NCBI RefSeq assembly: GCF_040581485.1
Contig: NC_090129.1
Coordinates: 1,040,501-1,104,500 of the forward strand
DNA length: 64,000 bases
From: Linepithema humile
Lineage: Eukaryota > Arthropoda > Insecta > Hymenoptera > Formicidae
Reading direction: 5' to 3'
Part shown: positions 36,601-48,610 of the stretch, in pieces
Layout: the number at the start of each line of letters is the position of its first letter
How positions within the stretch are numbered: position 1 is the stretch's first letter
Position numbers and translations under genes: made by a program
Notes under the pieces: generated by a model
Databases searched by the model: none
Told to the model about the DNA's origin: nothing
What the model saw: the letters and a program-made list of their open reading frames with translations, nothing else

Positions 36601-39600
36601 CGGACTTTCTATTTCGTATAAAACATATCCGAGAACAAAAAAGCGAAATCTACGATAATTCATAATTATAGGGGTTTGTCACTTAGTTTTTATTTATTTA
36701 TTTGTCCGTGAATCATGTTTTCGTTATTATGTCGAGCGTAGCACGTGAGTTAACCGCTGGAAAAAAAATCGTTAGTTACAAAAAAATTAATTATCATTAT
36801 ACTTATACATTATACTTAAACTTCATATCATTGAATATGAAACGCGTCACATAAACTGCATCAATAAATTTTTCTTGTGACTGCAAAAATTAGTTTATAA
36901 AGAATTATATAAGTTACAGTACGTTTTATAGTTAAAAGACTTACTGAGTCTATCTATTAAGCTTGCCGGACGAAATTGAATTGCAACAATATCTATTTTT
37001 TTTGGAATAGCATGTCAGAAACGGATAGATTTCTTATTAAAATATTCTAGGTGATGAGCTAGTCTTCAGAGTGCAACGAGCCATGTCGCAGCTCGCTGAA
37101 TTTGTGCCTGCCACGTTAATATTTAATGACTCGCGGGTAATTCACGTAGCAGAGAAATTCAAAAGGCTCGGTGACCATATCCGGAACGTGTTTCACCAGA
37201 CTTTCTCAATTGGATTCGCCTGTGTTTTGTTATCAAGAATAGAGAGCTTAATCCGTAAAGATAGTTCGAACGTGTAATCAGCGTCCGGTCGCTGTAAAAA
37301 TGGATGCACGTATTTATTGTATGTCGCGTAGAAACAAGACATTATTTTGCACGTGTAAGATAAACGGCTGCGATTATGTCTTAATCGTATGCACTTTGAT
37401 GTCGATTAAATATACTTACGTCTCTCAGCATCTTTTCCGCCGCAGTAGGATCCCATTTTCTCGCTAAAATGTAGAAATACGAGTTTATTCGAACTTGCAT
37501 TATAGCTTGCGTGTAATATTTTTTTATATAATTGAAAATGATGTAAAAAAAAGAATTGCTATACATCTGTGACATTTAATGCACAAATAATTTGTCAATT
37601 TACATAAAATGTTAAAAATTGTAGAATAAGTATAGAATAAGTTTTCGATCAAATTTGTGATAACAGAAATGAACAAAAATTGCAAAATAAGCAATCTGCA
37701 ACGATTGGAAAATTTGCGGAATAAGCAAAGCTTTTACATCGATTGAAATGAAGCCTCAATTTAATACGCAATCGATTACACGTTTTAAGTTCTTTCGTTG
37801 TTTAATGACGGATGAATTGTGCATTATTTAACATGAATCACAGTTCGTTTTTGAAACAATTAATAATCGACAAACTCTCTCTCTTTTTCTCTTTCTCCCT
37901 CTCTCTCATTTCCGCGATTTCCGTCGTCTTATTTCAAAAGAATTTACCTAATTATCTCGTTAAACACTGCCTCGACATCCGCGGCGAGGTAAGAAAATGA
38001 TAGATGCAATGTTGGAATATACAAATATTTTTTACGCATGATTACACCGTGCACGCAAAGTAAAGGATGATATCTACCGAAATCACGAAGTATATTTCCT
38101 TCGATAGCATTAATATCGAATCAATACCTCTTAGCCAACGAAGCAGAAAGTGGTCGTCGTGGTGTGGCTGCAAAACATCTTGCACGGATCGCCTGAACTG
38201 CAAACAAAGAACACAGGCTTGTTATTATCTTGCACGTCATCGAACGATGACTGTCGAAATTATCCATTCACGCGTGCTTCAAGCGGTTAGCTTTTATTTT
38301 TCATATTTACTTTTATTTTTCATATTCATATTTACGCCGCAAGCGTTTTTATCTATACGTTTTTTTCCGGAAATGTATCTGCCTGTTTTAGCGCCGCAAC
38401 CAAGTCCTTATATACAATTCGTGATTATAATTTACAGGAAACGCAGCCGTCGTCACTTGCGAGGAAGTGAAACTTCCTCGTCGATTCCCCGACTCGACGT
38501 TGTCGATGCTTGATGTATTGACAGGACGGTCTACATTGACTTGTTACTAGCGGAGGTTCTCATCAAAGTGTTACTTTTACTGAGACTTGTAGAAAATCAT
38601 GGAAAATATAGATTTTGGCGATATGAGTGATTATTTTACACGCTCGTTTGTGTTACATTTCTTACGTACAACGCGATCGGAGAACTTTTATAAATATTCG
38701 GGCGGCGTACGTCAAAAATAAAAGTTTGCATAAAAGATACGTTATACCGTTATTTCTTTCAAAAATAAACAGCTCGGATCAAATTAAATAAATTAGCGTC
38801 GTTTCACAAGCGGTTAGAAGAAACGGATTATTTCGCAAATGAAACTTCTAGCATGCAACTAGGCGATCAAAAAAATTCTCTTAATTCGTCGATGAATTAC
38901 TAGAAAAATGCCTCCGTAGAATTTTAATTCGCAACTTTCAATTACCGTAGAGCGTAAAACGCGAGAATTGAGAAGTCGAAATAAATTGCTCAGCGCACTA
39001 CAATCTGTTTATTACCTGATCGAAGCGAATCGTTACGTTGTACACAAAATTAGTGATACGATATGTGGAATGTGGATCTCTTGCATCACGAGACAGTTGC
39101 TATTACAACATCGGTTCCATGGTCGATGGACAAGACCGGGAAAAGTGTGCGAAGGTAACCACGACGCTCTTATACGTCACGTATCATTATTGGGCGACGG
39201 GTAAACCGGTTCGCGGCTCTGCCGCGAAAAAAACTCTGCGCGTTTTGCCTACATACATTCGCAACTTGGCTAAGTCTGCGTCGCACTTTGGTAAAGCTAA
39301 ATGCATTGTTTTGCAAGTGTTCGATCGTAACGAGCGGAAAGTTCTTTCTAACTCCGTGGCTTCGAGCGCGCAAGCCATATCGCGTTTCGACGCTAATCGG
39401 TGAAAAGCGCGGCCGGCAAGATCGGAGCCTGCGAACGCTAACATTTTGTCTTCGTTCTATTTTTCGAGTCGTCGAAATATTTGCGACACGCTGTCGCGTT
39501 AGATGGATATATCTGGATATTTATAAATGTTCGACTGAATATTAAATAGATTGAATATAAAAAACAGATTATAATTGAGTTGTTTTCTCAAATGCTTTTC

Positions 39601-42244
39601 GTAGAACTCGCTTACGATAGTAGAGTAATTAACTGCCGAATCTATTATTATATTGAGAAGGAAAAGCGCGTGGTAAAAACAACTGGTGACAATACAACAC
39701 AATTTTTTCTCATTGAGAATCTTTGTTTTGCAAATGTAATTGTCAAGGATGAAAAAAGTTGCGCACAGCGCATTTTGCTTTCAGCAGCGCAATGCATGTC
39801 GTAATATTTTCAGCGTTTTTTGCGCTTACTTTTATCCTTTGCTTCAACTTTTTGTTACATTAAAGATGTTCAGAGAGGTCGTGCAAAACAGTCATAATTT
39901 TCTAAATTTGCTAAGTTGAGCGTTATTTTAACGATTATTTTATACGATTGCTTCGATCAGCGAGAAAAGATCATTCTGCGGAGTTTTCTCGCTTATTTTC
40001 GCATGCCGTAATCTAAGACGACGCACTCGAGGAGTGCTGAGAATCCGCTAAAGTGTGCCGTGCCCGCGTACGGGATTTGCACATGCCCGATTGTTCCCGT
40101 TTGCGCGAGCTATGACTTCAGTCACAGACGAATGAAAGTGTCGTCACTGACGCGACATTCCCTCTCATTCGGCGCGAGAAAACGCCCGATCCAGCCGGTT
40201 GGCATGGAATCGAAAAAATTACTAAATTCCGTCTTTATAAATATATATATATTATACAAAAAATATATAATTATGTAGATCTATAAAACTTTTGAATTCA
40301 AACAGATTTCGTAAGACGAGAAAAAAATCTTTAATATCAAAACGATAAATATGTATATGTTTTTTAAAATTATTTTTTGCTGATCTATCGTTATGATTTT
40401 ATGGAAGATTATGTCGGGACTGGGATTCATAAACAATTTTTTTCTTGTAATTCAACACTGGCGAGAAGTAAAATTACCAATTATATTTCGCGATTCGATA
40501 CATCTCGCTGCTTGAAATAACCGCCATTTGATCTTTGTTCCAGATACCGAGATGAACGATCGTGAGGTAGAAGAGCAATCTAGCGCGGTGAAATCTTCCC
40601 TCAATATCGTGAGTATTAAAATTTCTATCTTATTGAGAAATTGCGTTAATAAATCCGACTCACACGTAGCGTCTTCAAGGATATCTTCTACATGGATATA
40701 TAATTTATTTGAAAGACTAAGTTTTTTCTCTTGCCACTTATTGAGATCTTAAGACTTTTTATTGTTCATTATATTGCTCCTCGGAGAATGTTACGAAATG
40801 TCACATTTATTTCTGTAATACGAATCAGTAAAATACGATATGATGCTAGTTTAAATAAGTAAATCTTTTTTTCTCCATCGGAAATTTACAAAACGATATG
40901 TAAAGTCTGATCGTCGGAAGAATACTTTTGCTTCATCAGCAAAGCGAAAGATAAGGAACGATTTAATTTATTTTAGCTATCATATTTCTTCCTGTTTTTC
41001 GATATATTAGCTTATAACAAAAAGAAAAATTTAAATGACAAATTTTTATTAGTGATTATGTTTTCTGATGAAAGTGGTTTCTTTGCTTAAAAAATGTTTT
41101 TTAAGTTTTAAAAAAAAGTGAAGGATCTGCTTGTGTGAAATCCGAAAAAGATCATCGTCGGTTACAACGATTACAAACGTTACGCAACACAAAATGATTC
41201 GAATACTCGTTTAGCTACTTGCGACTGTTTACGTTACTTTATGCGCGTCCTTTTGCATAAATTTTCAACAACTTCTCAAGTACTCGATAAATACTAATCT
41301 TATGCATTTACGTCATGTTATAATAATATTATGTCTAATTACATTACATGATTACATTTTTTACGCGTAATATTGATATTTCATTAATTTGATTATTATT
41401 ACCGAATAAATTTGTTTGGGTGCGGCTTGAAAGTATATATTTGTTTGAAATTTTACTTTCTTCTTCAGAAAAAAAATTCTTATTTCTTTTTATGTCTTTA
41501 TTTTAGAAAACTCTCCAACATGCAAAATGAAATTTTATCCATTATTGATATTTTTTTTTGCTTTCACCAAGAAATCAATCTCTCAAGTTAATTATAGTTT
41601 TATTCGTTTTTTATATTAAAATTTAACAGAAGAAAAGCTTTGTCAGCTTCTATCATGACTGTCATGAATTATTAATCTACTACTGCGTAATACATCTATT
41701 TGCGCAATAAAGATCACCAACATTTATCATCATGTTTGTATCAATTTAATTTTTTTGCTCTATAAAAGCATAAATAGACAAAATCAAGTTCAAGAAATCA
41801 ATGTTTACTCGTTCTTGAGTTTGGATTAATTCAATTCTTAGTTTAATCACAAGCTATATTGCAATAATTGATTGCAACTGAATTAATTAAAGTGCTGCAA
41901 AATGACGTTTGTTGCATGACAATTAATATTAATAAAATAATCTCGCTACTTGTGAACTGGTGAACTAAAAGTTATTTCTAATCGTTTGAGTCGTCTTTAA
42001 TTAATTAATTAATTATTTTAAAAAATTAATATAAAATATAATTTTTGCATTTCGCAAATGCATTTTAAGTGTCCATCACTTATGTCATATTGTTAAGAAA
42101 AATCAAAATATGTGGTTGCTTTACACATTAAGTATTTTAATTGATTTGTATTCGTGATAGCTTTGGAATTTGTAGAGTGAACTCATTACTTACTTTCATC
42201 AGTGCAAATCGCTCATCGTCTGCCAATTTCAACAATGTCGACAT
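32181..42244 (-). CDS. SEC14-like protein (CRAL-TRIO plus GOLD domain)
   Basis: Exons in transcript order: 42244-42194, 38197-38128, 37463-37420, 35988-35871, 34169-33960, 33873-33793, 33377-33178, 32708-32563, 32502-32348, 32281-32181. All are GT-AG and in phase, giving 391 aa, close to vertebrate SEC14L2-type proteins of about 400. The order matches the family: an N-terminal CRAL-TRIO-N helix block with FLLRWLRARKWDP and WRKQYDADNISEW; a CRAL-TRIO pocket (about 75-260) with VVFDMEGFNLKQYLWKP, MYESNYPEILKVCFIINAP and HFGGSLTDPDGNP; then a GOLD beta-sandwich (about 270-380) with YTTVIVRKGG, FDISAPQEGSI and SIVFDNSYSFLRNKKVHY. Family role: cytosolic binding or transfer of hydrophobic ligands such as phosphoinositides, tocopherol or squalene; the ligand here cannot be read from sequence. 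The intron after the first coding exon is 4 kb. Which of the several insect paralogues this is, I cannot tell. Confidence 0.94.
32811..32900 (-). pseudogene. Decayed duplicate of a SEC14-like exon start, in the adjoining intron
   Basis: The stretch 32671-32769 covers the first part of the eighth coding exon, its acceptor and flanking intron. It is repeated imperfectly at 32811-32900. Shared blocks are the acceptor context CTGAAAACAATCTCAA, then TAGGTATCTT (GATACCTA on the gene strand), GTAC, and TGATAAATTAAT in the intron. In the copy the reading frame after the acceptor-like AG meets stops almost at once (ATG TAA on the gene strand), so it cannot be coding. It keeps an acceptor-like sequence. 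Confidence 0.65.
33622..33657. repeat. Poly(A) run of 36
   Basis: Thirty-six consecutive A in an intron of the SEC14-like gene. It is not followed by an obvious target duplication or an upstream retrotransposon body, so it is listed as a homopolymer. Confidence 0.85.
35218..35265. repeat. Short tandem duplication
   Basis: AGAGGATTCTAAGGATTC is repeated directly with slight decay within about 45 bases, in the same SEC14-like intron. Nothing else is notable here. Confidence 0.6.
35551..35655. mobile_element. Tc1/mariner-like miniature element
   Basis: TATACAGTGGCGT at the left is mirrored by ACGCCACTGTATA at the right, 105 bases overall, with TA at both outer ends. The right end read on the minus strand gives CAGTGGCGTGCAAAAGTTTC, which resembles common Tc1-family inverted-repeat termini. 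There is no transposase frame. A short direct duplication (CTTAAGGAATATACA) spans the left end. It sits in the 1.7-kb intron of the SEC14-like gene between 35870 and 34170. Confidence 0.65.
38198..42193 (-). other. First coding intron of the SEC14-like gene
   Basis: A 4-kb intron, mostly AT-rich. A GC-richer patch at about 39100-39440 has overlapping open frames on both strands, none recognisable, and another lies at 40040-40210. Either could hold an alternative first exon, but I see no convincing start plus donor. A (TTAA)n-like tract is at 41998-42016. Confidence 0.55.
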
Positions 42245-42367
42245 GCTTGCTGTTGTAATGATGTGATGATTTGATTGTAATCTTAATGTTGCTTCAGTTG
42301 CAAATCGTTGGTCCACGGTCTCTGATTTACAAGATCTTCGGAAATCACGTCTTTTATATTTTGACAC
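42194..42367 (-). other. Exon carrying the SEC14-like start codon, with in-frame upstream ATG
   Basis: On the minus strand a good acceptor (TATTTTTTTGTAG) ends at about 42368. The frame from an ATG at 42367 is open through to the chosen ATG at 42244 and would add 41 residues. The shorter start, MSTLLKLADDERFALMK, is preferred because it fits the family N-terminus. Confidence 0.5.
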
Positions 42368-43433
42368 CTACAAAAAAATAAATATAATCTAATAAGAATC
42401 GGGATGACTTGTGCTTTTTATCAAGATTACGAAGTGTATCTCTTATATATCTGATCTTTTTCGTTATTGTTATTTTTAAATATAATGTGAAGTTTATCAT
42501 AAAATAATCGAAAAATTTATCGAAACAAAATATACTTTTGCAAATATATTGTACTTTCGGACTGCTACACTCAATAATTGTGTCGGATAACTTTTTTATC
42601 GAGATAAAAAATTATGAATATATAAATATACGAAAAATATAAAATTATGAACTTGACTTAACTACCGCTAATTACACATCGACTCGTTTATATAAAATAT
42701 AGAAATTATTATAGAAATCAAGCTTAAGTAATCATTATTAACTGTTTCTTCAATTTGAATTTGTTTTATTAGTGTAGTTTTTAGTGTGAATTATAAATTA
42801 CATTGAAGTAATTGGTAATCAACTGTGGATTAATTAAGGAACTGCAAAATAACAGAGTGAAACTTAATAGTTTTGTGTTGATTTGTGAGAAATGAGTTCA
42901 AAATCTGAATTTAAAAGAAGAACAGAGAGTTTTACTTGCCGTTCTTCATAGTATATTTAAGTTCGTCGTGAAGGTCAAGCCTTTCAAAATTTTATGTAAG
43001 AACAATGCAAACGATTTATTAGTGCAATTTCTATTCGAAGCGCAACAATCAACGCGTTTCACAGAATAATTAATAATAAGGCAATCTATTTTATCTGCGA
43101 ATTTTTTTCTGCAAAAAATAGCAATGTTGATAGTTCGCTGATTGTTCGCTATAACGGCCGGTTAATTACAGAATTCGCGTATACCGCGGAATTGTCTAAA
43201 AACCGCAAACCATGCGTAGCGGCTTCTCACCGTTGATCGTTATCACATTCGACCTACGTAGAGACTCACGTAAACTAGGAGCACTAAATTCTTACAACAC
43301 TTTACAATTATCATTGATTTTTATTGTACTTTAACAATTTATTCCAGAATGAGAAAAGCGTCAAGCAATTATTTATGCAATCAGAGTCTACAAAACAATA
43401 CGCAAATATAATATGAAAAAATACACACACCTT

Positions 43434-43553
43434 TAGGGCGAGACACGGTACCGTGAGAACTTTCTAACACAAAATTGCAAAACTCTTGAAAACTTTGCGC
43501 ACGATCCTAGAAATGTACAATCCTTGCGATCATCGGTGATCGCGGATGACTGA
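43434..43553 (-). promoter_or_regulatory. Candidate promoter and noncoding first exon of the SEC14-like gene
   Basis: On the minus strand an initiator-like TCAGTC begins near 43553, and a donor-like AAAG|GTGTGT follows at about 43434/43433. A noncoding exon here would splice to the acceptor near 42368. The CpG-rich island 43560-44110 lies immediately upstream, as expected for a promoter. This is inferred from motifs and position only. Confidence 0.4.
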
Positions 43554-43559
43554 CGAGTA

Positions 43560-44110
43560 TTGTTTGCTAGGCGAACGAACGAACTCGTCCTCGAGGACTT
43601 CCCGCGTTTGCGGTTGCTCGGCGTCGACTGATCAATGCAACAAGTGTCCGTAAGTTGCGATTGCCGCGCGCTCGCGTCCGCTCGCTATAAAGGTGAGATA
43701 GATGTGTATTCGTCGCGGGGCGAGTGGCACCGGAGGAATGGATACCGGCCGCCATCCCGGCGATGGCTAGGTTCCAAGCGCGACGCCCCACCATCCACGT
43801 CCGTCGCCGTCATGGCATCGACCTCGGCGCGATCCGTTCCCAGCCACGAGCTGGTGCTTGAAGAGAGTGCGGCCGGCGACGCCGGTTTTCTTTCGACGCG
43901 GATCCCGGCGGCGCGTTTCAACATCGCACGGGCCCAACCGTGTCCGGTTATTCCGCTGCGAAATGAGGTCCAGCCCGCCACGACGCGGGTACACCGTGCT
44001 CTGGCGACGATGTAGCAACGAGTCGGAGCTCGACGCGTCCGTAGCACTCCGTGAGTAGCTTTCGCTCTGACTTCTGATGCTTGCAGCTTCCGCCGCCGTC
44101 TACGTCGACG
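43560..44110. promoter_or_regulatory. CpG-rich island upstream of the SEC14-like gene
   Basis: About 550 bases, strongly CpG-rich against AT-rich flanks. Open frames of 83-146 codons occur on both strands and overlap; all are Arg/Ala/Ser-rich with no recognisable domain, as expected where GC-rich DNA lacks stop codons. A plus-strand GTGAGT donor at 44051 hints at a divergent transcript. I treat it as promoter DNA rather than coding sequence. Confidence 0.5.
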
Positions 44111-45058
44111 CGATAATCTTAACACCTTACAGCGATTTCGTTGACGAATAACGTCGACGTTTCGTTCTTGATTTATTTAGATCAGAGCGCGAAAGATTCA
44201 TTATTCTTCTATTAGATTTCACGTTAAATATAGAAATCTGCAATTTTTAACACCAAATTTTCTTCTACAATCGAATTGATTAACAGATACGGGAAACTTT
44301 TTTGCATTAAATAAACATTATAAGATGCAGCTAAAAATCCGTGTTCGTTTTATATTCGTGTTTCTTTTCAATATTTTTGCTCACATGGAGCAATAACTAA
44401 TTTCTTGCACTGTTTTATTGCACTGAAAATGATGAGGATCTCTGTCTGCAAAGACGTATGGAATTGCAGGAAATTAGTATATAAAGTGTCCATTTCGAAT
44501 TATTCATATTCAGCGTTAGATGTGATTGTTCAATTTAACGCGGCATTTATCATTCTAATATGAACATTATCTTCACGCAATCGTGAGTCACGATTTCTGT
44601 GAGTTTATATGATTACATTTAATGCTAAATGTGTTGTATGAATGATGAAAACTCACCGTTCAAATATGAGAGTGAGAAATCGCTCGCTATGACAACATTG
44701 GATCTTCATGCTATGTCAAGAAGCAAATCTGACTTTGGGCCACAATACAACATGCTCGTTTTCAAGGTCGATTTTATTTACGATAAATTGAGCAGCAAAG
44801 ATATCATCTTTTATTTTACTGTAGGACGGCAGACATTCTGTAACGGAAAATTTTCGGTCAATGAACTGCTACCTATATTAATTGAAATTCAACTTTGTCA
44901 CGAGCTGTAACATAAATTGCGTCACGAATGCGAGTGAAATACGATATCATTAGGCTTATCAATTCAGCAGCAATGAAAATTTTGCTGAACGTGACTCGTC
45001 ACCGTGTTTTCGCTAGACTAGAATGATAAAAAAATAATTAATTAAAGTGATTAATAAT

Positions 45059-45703
45059 CAAGGTTGGAAAAGTTACTTTATAAAAGTAACTCGTTATCGT
45101 TACCGTTCTTTTTTCTAAAAAGTAACTCGTTATCGTTACTCGTTACCAATTTTAAAAAGAAACTCGATACCGTTATCGTTATACTCAAAAAGTAATCGTT
45201 ACAATTTCCGTTACTTTTTTTATATATAATACAAATTTTATGCACAATTTTTCTAATATAAGATTAAATTAAACACTATAAATTTACAGTAAGTAAACAT
45301 TAAAAATTTTTAAACATTATTTTTTATTAAAGTAACAAAAATGATATAATTTTAATAATATATAATAAAAGTAATAATTTTGATAATAAGATATTTTAAA
45401 TAAGAAAAATTTTTAAAAAATAATTTGTAAACAAGCTTTCTTAAAAATTTTTACATGCTGTAAATATAAATTAAAAAGTTTTCTTATTGTTAGTTTTTCT
45501 ATGAATTCGTAGATATATAGAGTAAATTTGAAAAATGTAACGATAAAAGTAACTGTTACATTCGTTACTCGTTACCGAAAAATGTAACGAAGTTACTTTT
45601 TTCGTTAAAAAAAAATTTGTAACGCCATTACCATTACAGTTACAGAAAAAAAGTAATTGTAACGGTAACGGCGTTATAAATAACGCGTTACTTCTTAATC
45701 CTG
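45059..45703. mobile_element. Non-autonomous hAT-like element with GTTAC-rich ends
   Basis: The left end CAAGGTTGGAAAAGTTACTT is followed by dense repeats of GTAAC/GTTACTCGTTA to about 45215. The right part, 45538-45690, has the complementary arrangement (AACGGTAACGGCGTTA...) and ends TTAATCCTG. The two flanks form long imperfect inverted repeats around an AT-rich centre. Such GTTAC-rich subterminal arrays and CAGGGTTG-like ends are typical of hAT elements in insect genomes. No transposase is present. I cannot see a clear 8-base target duplication, so the exact borders are uncertain. Confidence 0.6.
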
Positions 45704-47576
45704 AAAAAGATGAATATCAATCCGTTTATACAATAATGATAATACTTTTAAAAATTAGAATTGAAAACTTATCGGAACGTATATTATGTACTTTTGATGC
45801 ACATCAAATTTATCATATATTATTTTTTATAATTTAATTTGCAAAATTTATACGGCAAAGACTAAATATTAATTAATCATTAAAATTAGAGAAAGATTAA
45901 TCATTTTTAGATGTTGTAATATAATAATACTTTAAGATTAATTAGTGGCAAATGATCTTTACCTAACTTATCTCATTAATTTGATTAATATATCTGTTTG
46001 TACAAATATTTCTGATTTTTTTACACTACTTTCGCTAATTTGCATAATCCGTTATCCTCCTAATAATGAGAGCGCGTTACGTTGCAGCTGGTGGCGATAT
46101 CTGACGACGAGTGTGAATACTTAGCTGCTTTGGGTGTCGCTTGTGGCTGGTTTACATGCGTGCGAGGCACATCAATATACAATAAAAAAACCATAGTTTC
46201 TAGGAAGTTTGTCTGACGATTTATTTGTTTCTAGGAAGCAAATTTTTTATTGGATATTGAAAGTGATGCATTAGACGACGAATGGAATGTGAATCAGCCA
46301 TAATTACGTCGAAATCAAAATTTTAAACACTAATTTAAGCGCCAAAAATGAAAGAACAGAATGACAAACAGATGGCGTGAATTCATATAAAAGTACAAAG
46401 CGCTCGATTCACTGTACAAATGGTCTACTGTTCGAGTATTTTGGAAAAATAAAAGATCATACAGCGGTATCGTACGAGGGTTGTGAGTGTAAGTCGTTTT
46501 TTTGTATTCGGGTATGGCAATGCGCATATATACCTCGCTAGCGAGCATCGAGGGTGATCAGGGGGTGCGGCGAGGAAAGACGCATTGCGACCGACAAGCA
46601 GACTCGATTCGGTGAGCTTTCGCGCAATGATGCGTATCCGCGAGTGGTTTGTTTTTGCGAGTCGCTAATCGTTTTCGCGAAGTGAATCGAACGCTTCGTG
46701 TGCAGCCGCGTAGCTGAGAATGCGAATAGAGCGACTACCTTGTTTCGGCATTGAAGGCCGACGTATCCCCCGTGAAAGAGCAAATAAATCACACAGGAGG
46801 ATCGATACCTTGACCTTAAGACACGTACATCCTACAACTTCGAAGGCTTGGCCAATAATTTTCACGTAAGTAAACTCTTTGCCTGAAAAAAATAATACGT
46901 ATGCATTGTATTAGGACGTATATTTGCGAGATTTCATGAACAAAGGACAAAATGGTTCGTGAAACGAGTGAACGACCCTGCTGCTGTATAGGTTATGTTT
47001 TTGTGCAATTAGTGACGCTAATTTAAATGCATAACGAGAAAGGAGCTTGTGTAAATTGAAACGAATTCAACGGATTGATAAAAGATTGATAAGATACTAC
47101 GTGAATAATTTTGCATTACAAGGACGAAGTTCTTGGACAAGTCATTCTCGCTATTTCTTATTAGCCTTTCCGAACGAGGATTTTTCGATTCCCATCAAAT
47201 TCCTATCAAATTTTATTAATTAGAGCATAAAGTAACAAACGAAAAACGCTTACAATGTTTTTCGCACCAATTTTGGTATTTTTTTTATCCTAATATGATT
47301 ACATAACAAATTTTACATAAAATATGTAATTTTATATGTACGAGCACAGCTGCCGAAATTACTTGCGTGAATTTTACGTGAGAAGCAAATCAGTTTATTA
47401 TCGGCAGGATATTGTGTAATGTTAACGCTTGTATATTAATCCGATTCGCATAAGTCAACCAAGTGGAACGAAGGGTGTTACAAAGAGAACGGCAAAAGAG
47501 GGTCAAATTAGACGCACTGAAACTTAGGTCATTGAATACATAGATATTGTGAAATAGTTGGATGCAGGGATCGATA

Positions 47577-47632
47577 TTATTTTAATTCGCTAATTTTAAT
47601 TCGCTAATTTTAATTCGTTAATTTTAATTAAT
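47577..47632. repeat. 14-base tandem repeat, four copies
   Basis: TAATTTTAATTCGC is repeated four times head to tail, the outer copies carrying substitutions. It is in noncoding spacer. Confidence 0.85.
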
Positions 47633-48479
47633 TTCAAGGTAATGGGTCTTCAGACTGGCCTTTACATCTATTTATAACTGAATTCATCCTGAGAGAATTA
47701 AAAATGATTAAATTTCCGATGTTATAAACACATTATTTTCCTTGTTCGTAAGAATAAACTGCCAATGACTAAGATATTTTATATCGCAAGATATATTTTG
47801 CACAGTGTAATAATATCAATTGCAAATTATTCCAATTATAGTATATTATTTTTATATGAGTTGCATGTATAATGCAGAAGATTTTATTCTAACGCTATCG
47901 ACTTGTTTTCTATCAAATGTAAGCTCTTTTTATATAATTATTACAGCGTTATGACGCAAACGTTGAACTTCGATATTTAAAAAGTAATATGTACGCGTTT
48001 GCATATTCGTCTGCATATAAATAACATTGTCCTAGTCTGAGTTATGCACAAGGAACTATAATAATCTTTTATCAAATTTAATTATTAATTATCGGTATTT
48101 TTAGCTATTATTAAAAAAAAAAGGGATGAACATTGTTCCTAGGAGTTACGGATCTCTTTGTAAAGTTTACTCAAAAGAATCTCTCTTGTATCTAAAATTT
48201 TAATTTTTTGTTTTGTTATATTAATTGAAATAATAACAACTTACGAAATTGTTTCGAAGCTTTAGCTTCTCAATCCGTTCCGTACACAATAAAATTCTGA
48301 ATTCCATGATCATACTCGTACCACGATCATTCCATGATTCTACTCGTACCGTCTGACGTGTCGGAATACCAAGACAGCTGATGACTCGCGGTAAGACGAT
48401 TAAGTCCCGTTATCGTCGCGATAGCGATCGAACGATCTCACATTGTCATTCGCTCTCACATGACAAAAGTTTCCGCGCG

Positions 48480-48610
48480 CGCTCACTCGCAAGATTCCAG
48501 TTTTCTCGCGGTATATGTCGTTGCTTTCCTTGTTCAGTACGTGGCCGCGCTTTTCGTCCGCGAGCTCCGCTTTCGAGAGCAACGGGAGCCAGTCGGCGCA
48601 CGCGAGCATA
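48480..48610 (+). promoter_or_regulatory. Candidate distal promoter and first exon of Orai
   Basis: In a CpG-rich patch (48360-48720), an initiator-like TCAGTAC at about 48534 is followed by a donor, GCATAGC|GTGAGT, at 48610/48611. Splicing this exon to the acceptor at 57917 places a TAG in frame just before the junction, so translation would start at ATG 57950. That agrees with a 5' UTR role. No other plus-strand gene intervenes, so Orai is the natural target, but the link is inference. Confidence 0.4.

Larger units (their letters stand above)
44111..48534. other. AT-rich spacer between the SEC14-like and Orai transcription units
   Basis: No gene is recognised. It contains a hAT-like element at 45059-45703, a 14-base tandem repeat at 47577-47632, and a moderately GC-rich patch at 46540-46800 with frames on both strands that match nothing I know. 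The 93-codon frame at 44629-44910 has no recognisable domain or splice context. Confidence 0.6.

Noticed and set aside
39038..39444. Open frames on both strands in a GC-richer patch of the SEC14-like intron
   Set aside because: No family resemblance; no convincing start plus donor for an alternative first exon.
43635..44125. Overlapping open frames of up to 146 codons on both strands in the CpG-rich island
   Set aside because: Arg/Ala/Ser-rich, no domain, both strands open at once; explained by few stop codons in GC-rich promoter DNA.
44629..44910. 93-codon plus-strand frame
   Set aside because: Balanced composition but no recognisable motif, no Kozak-like start and no flanking splice sites.
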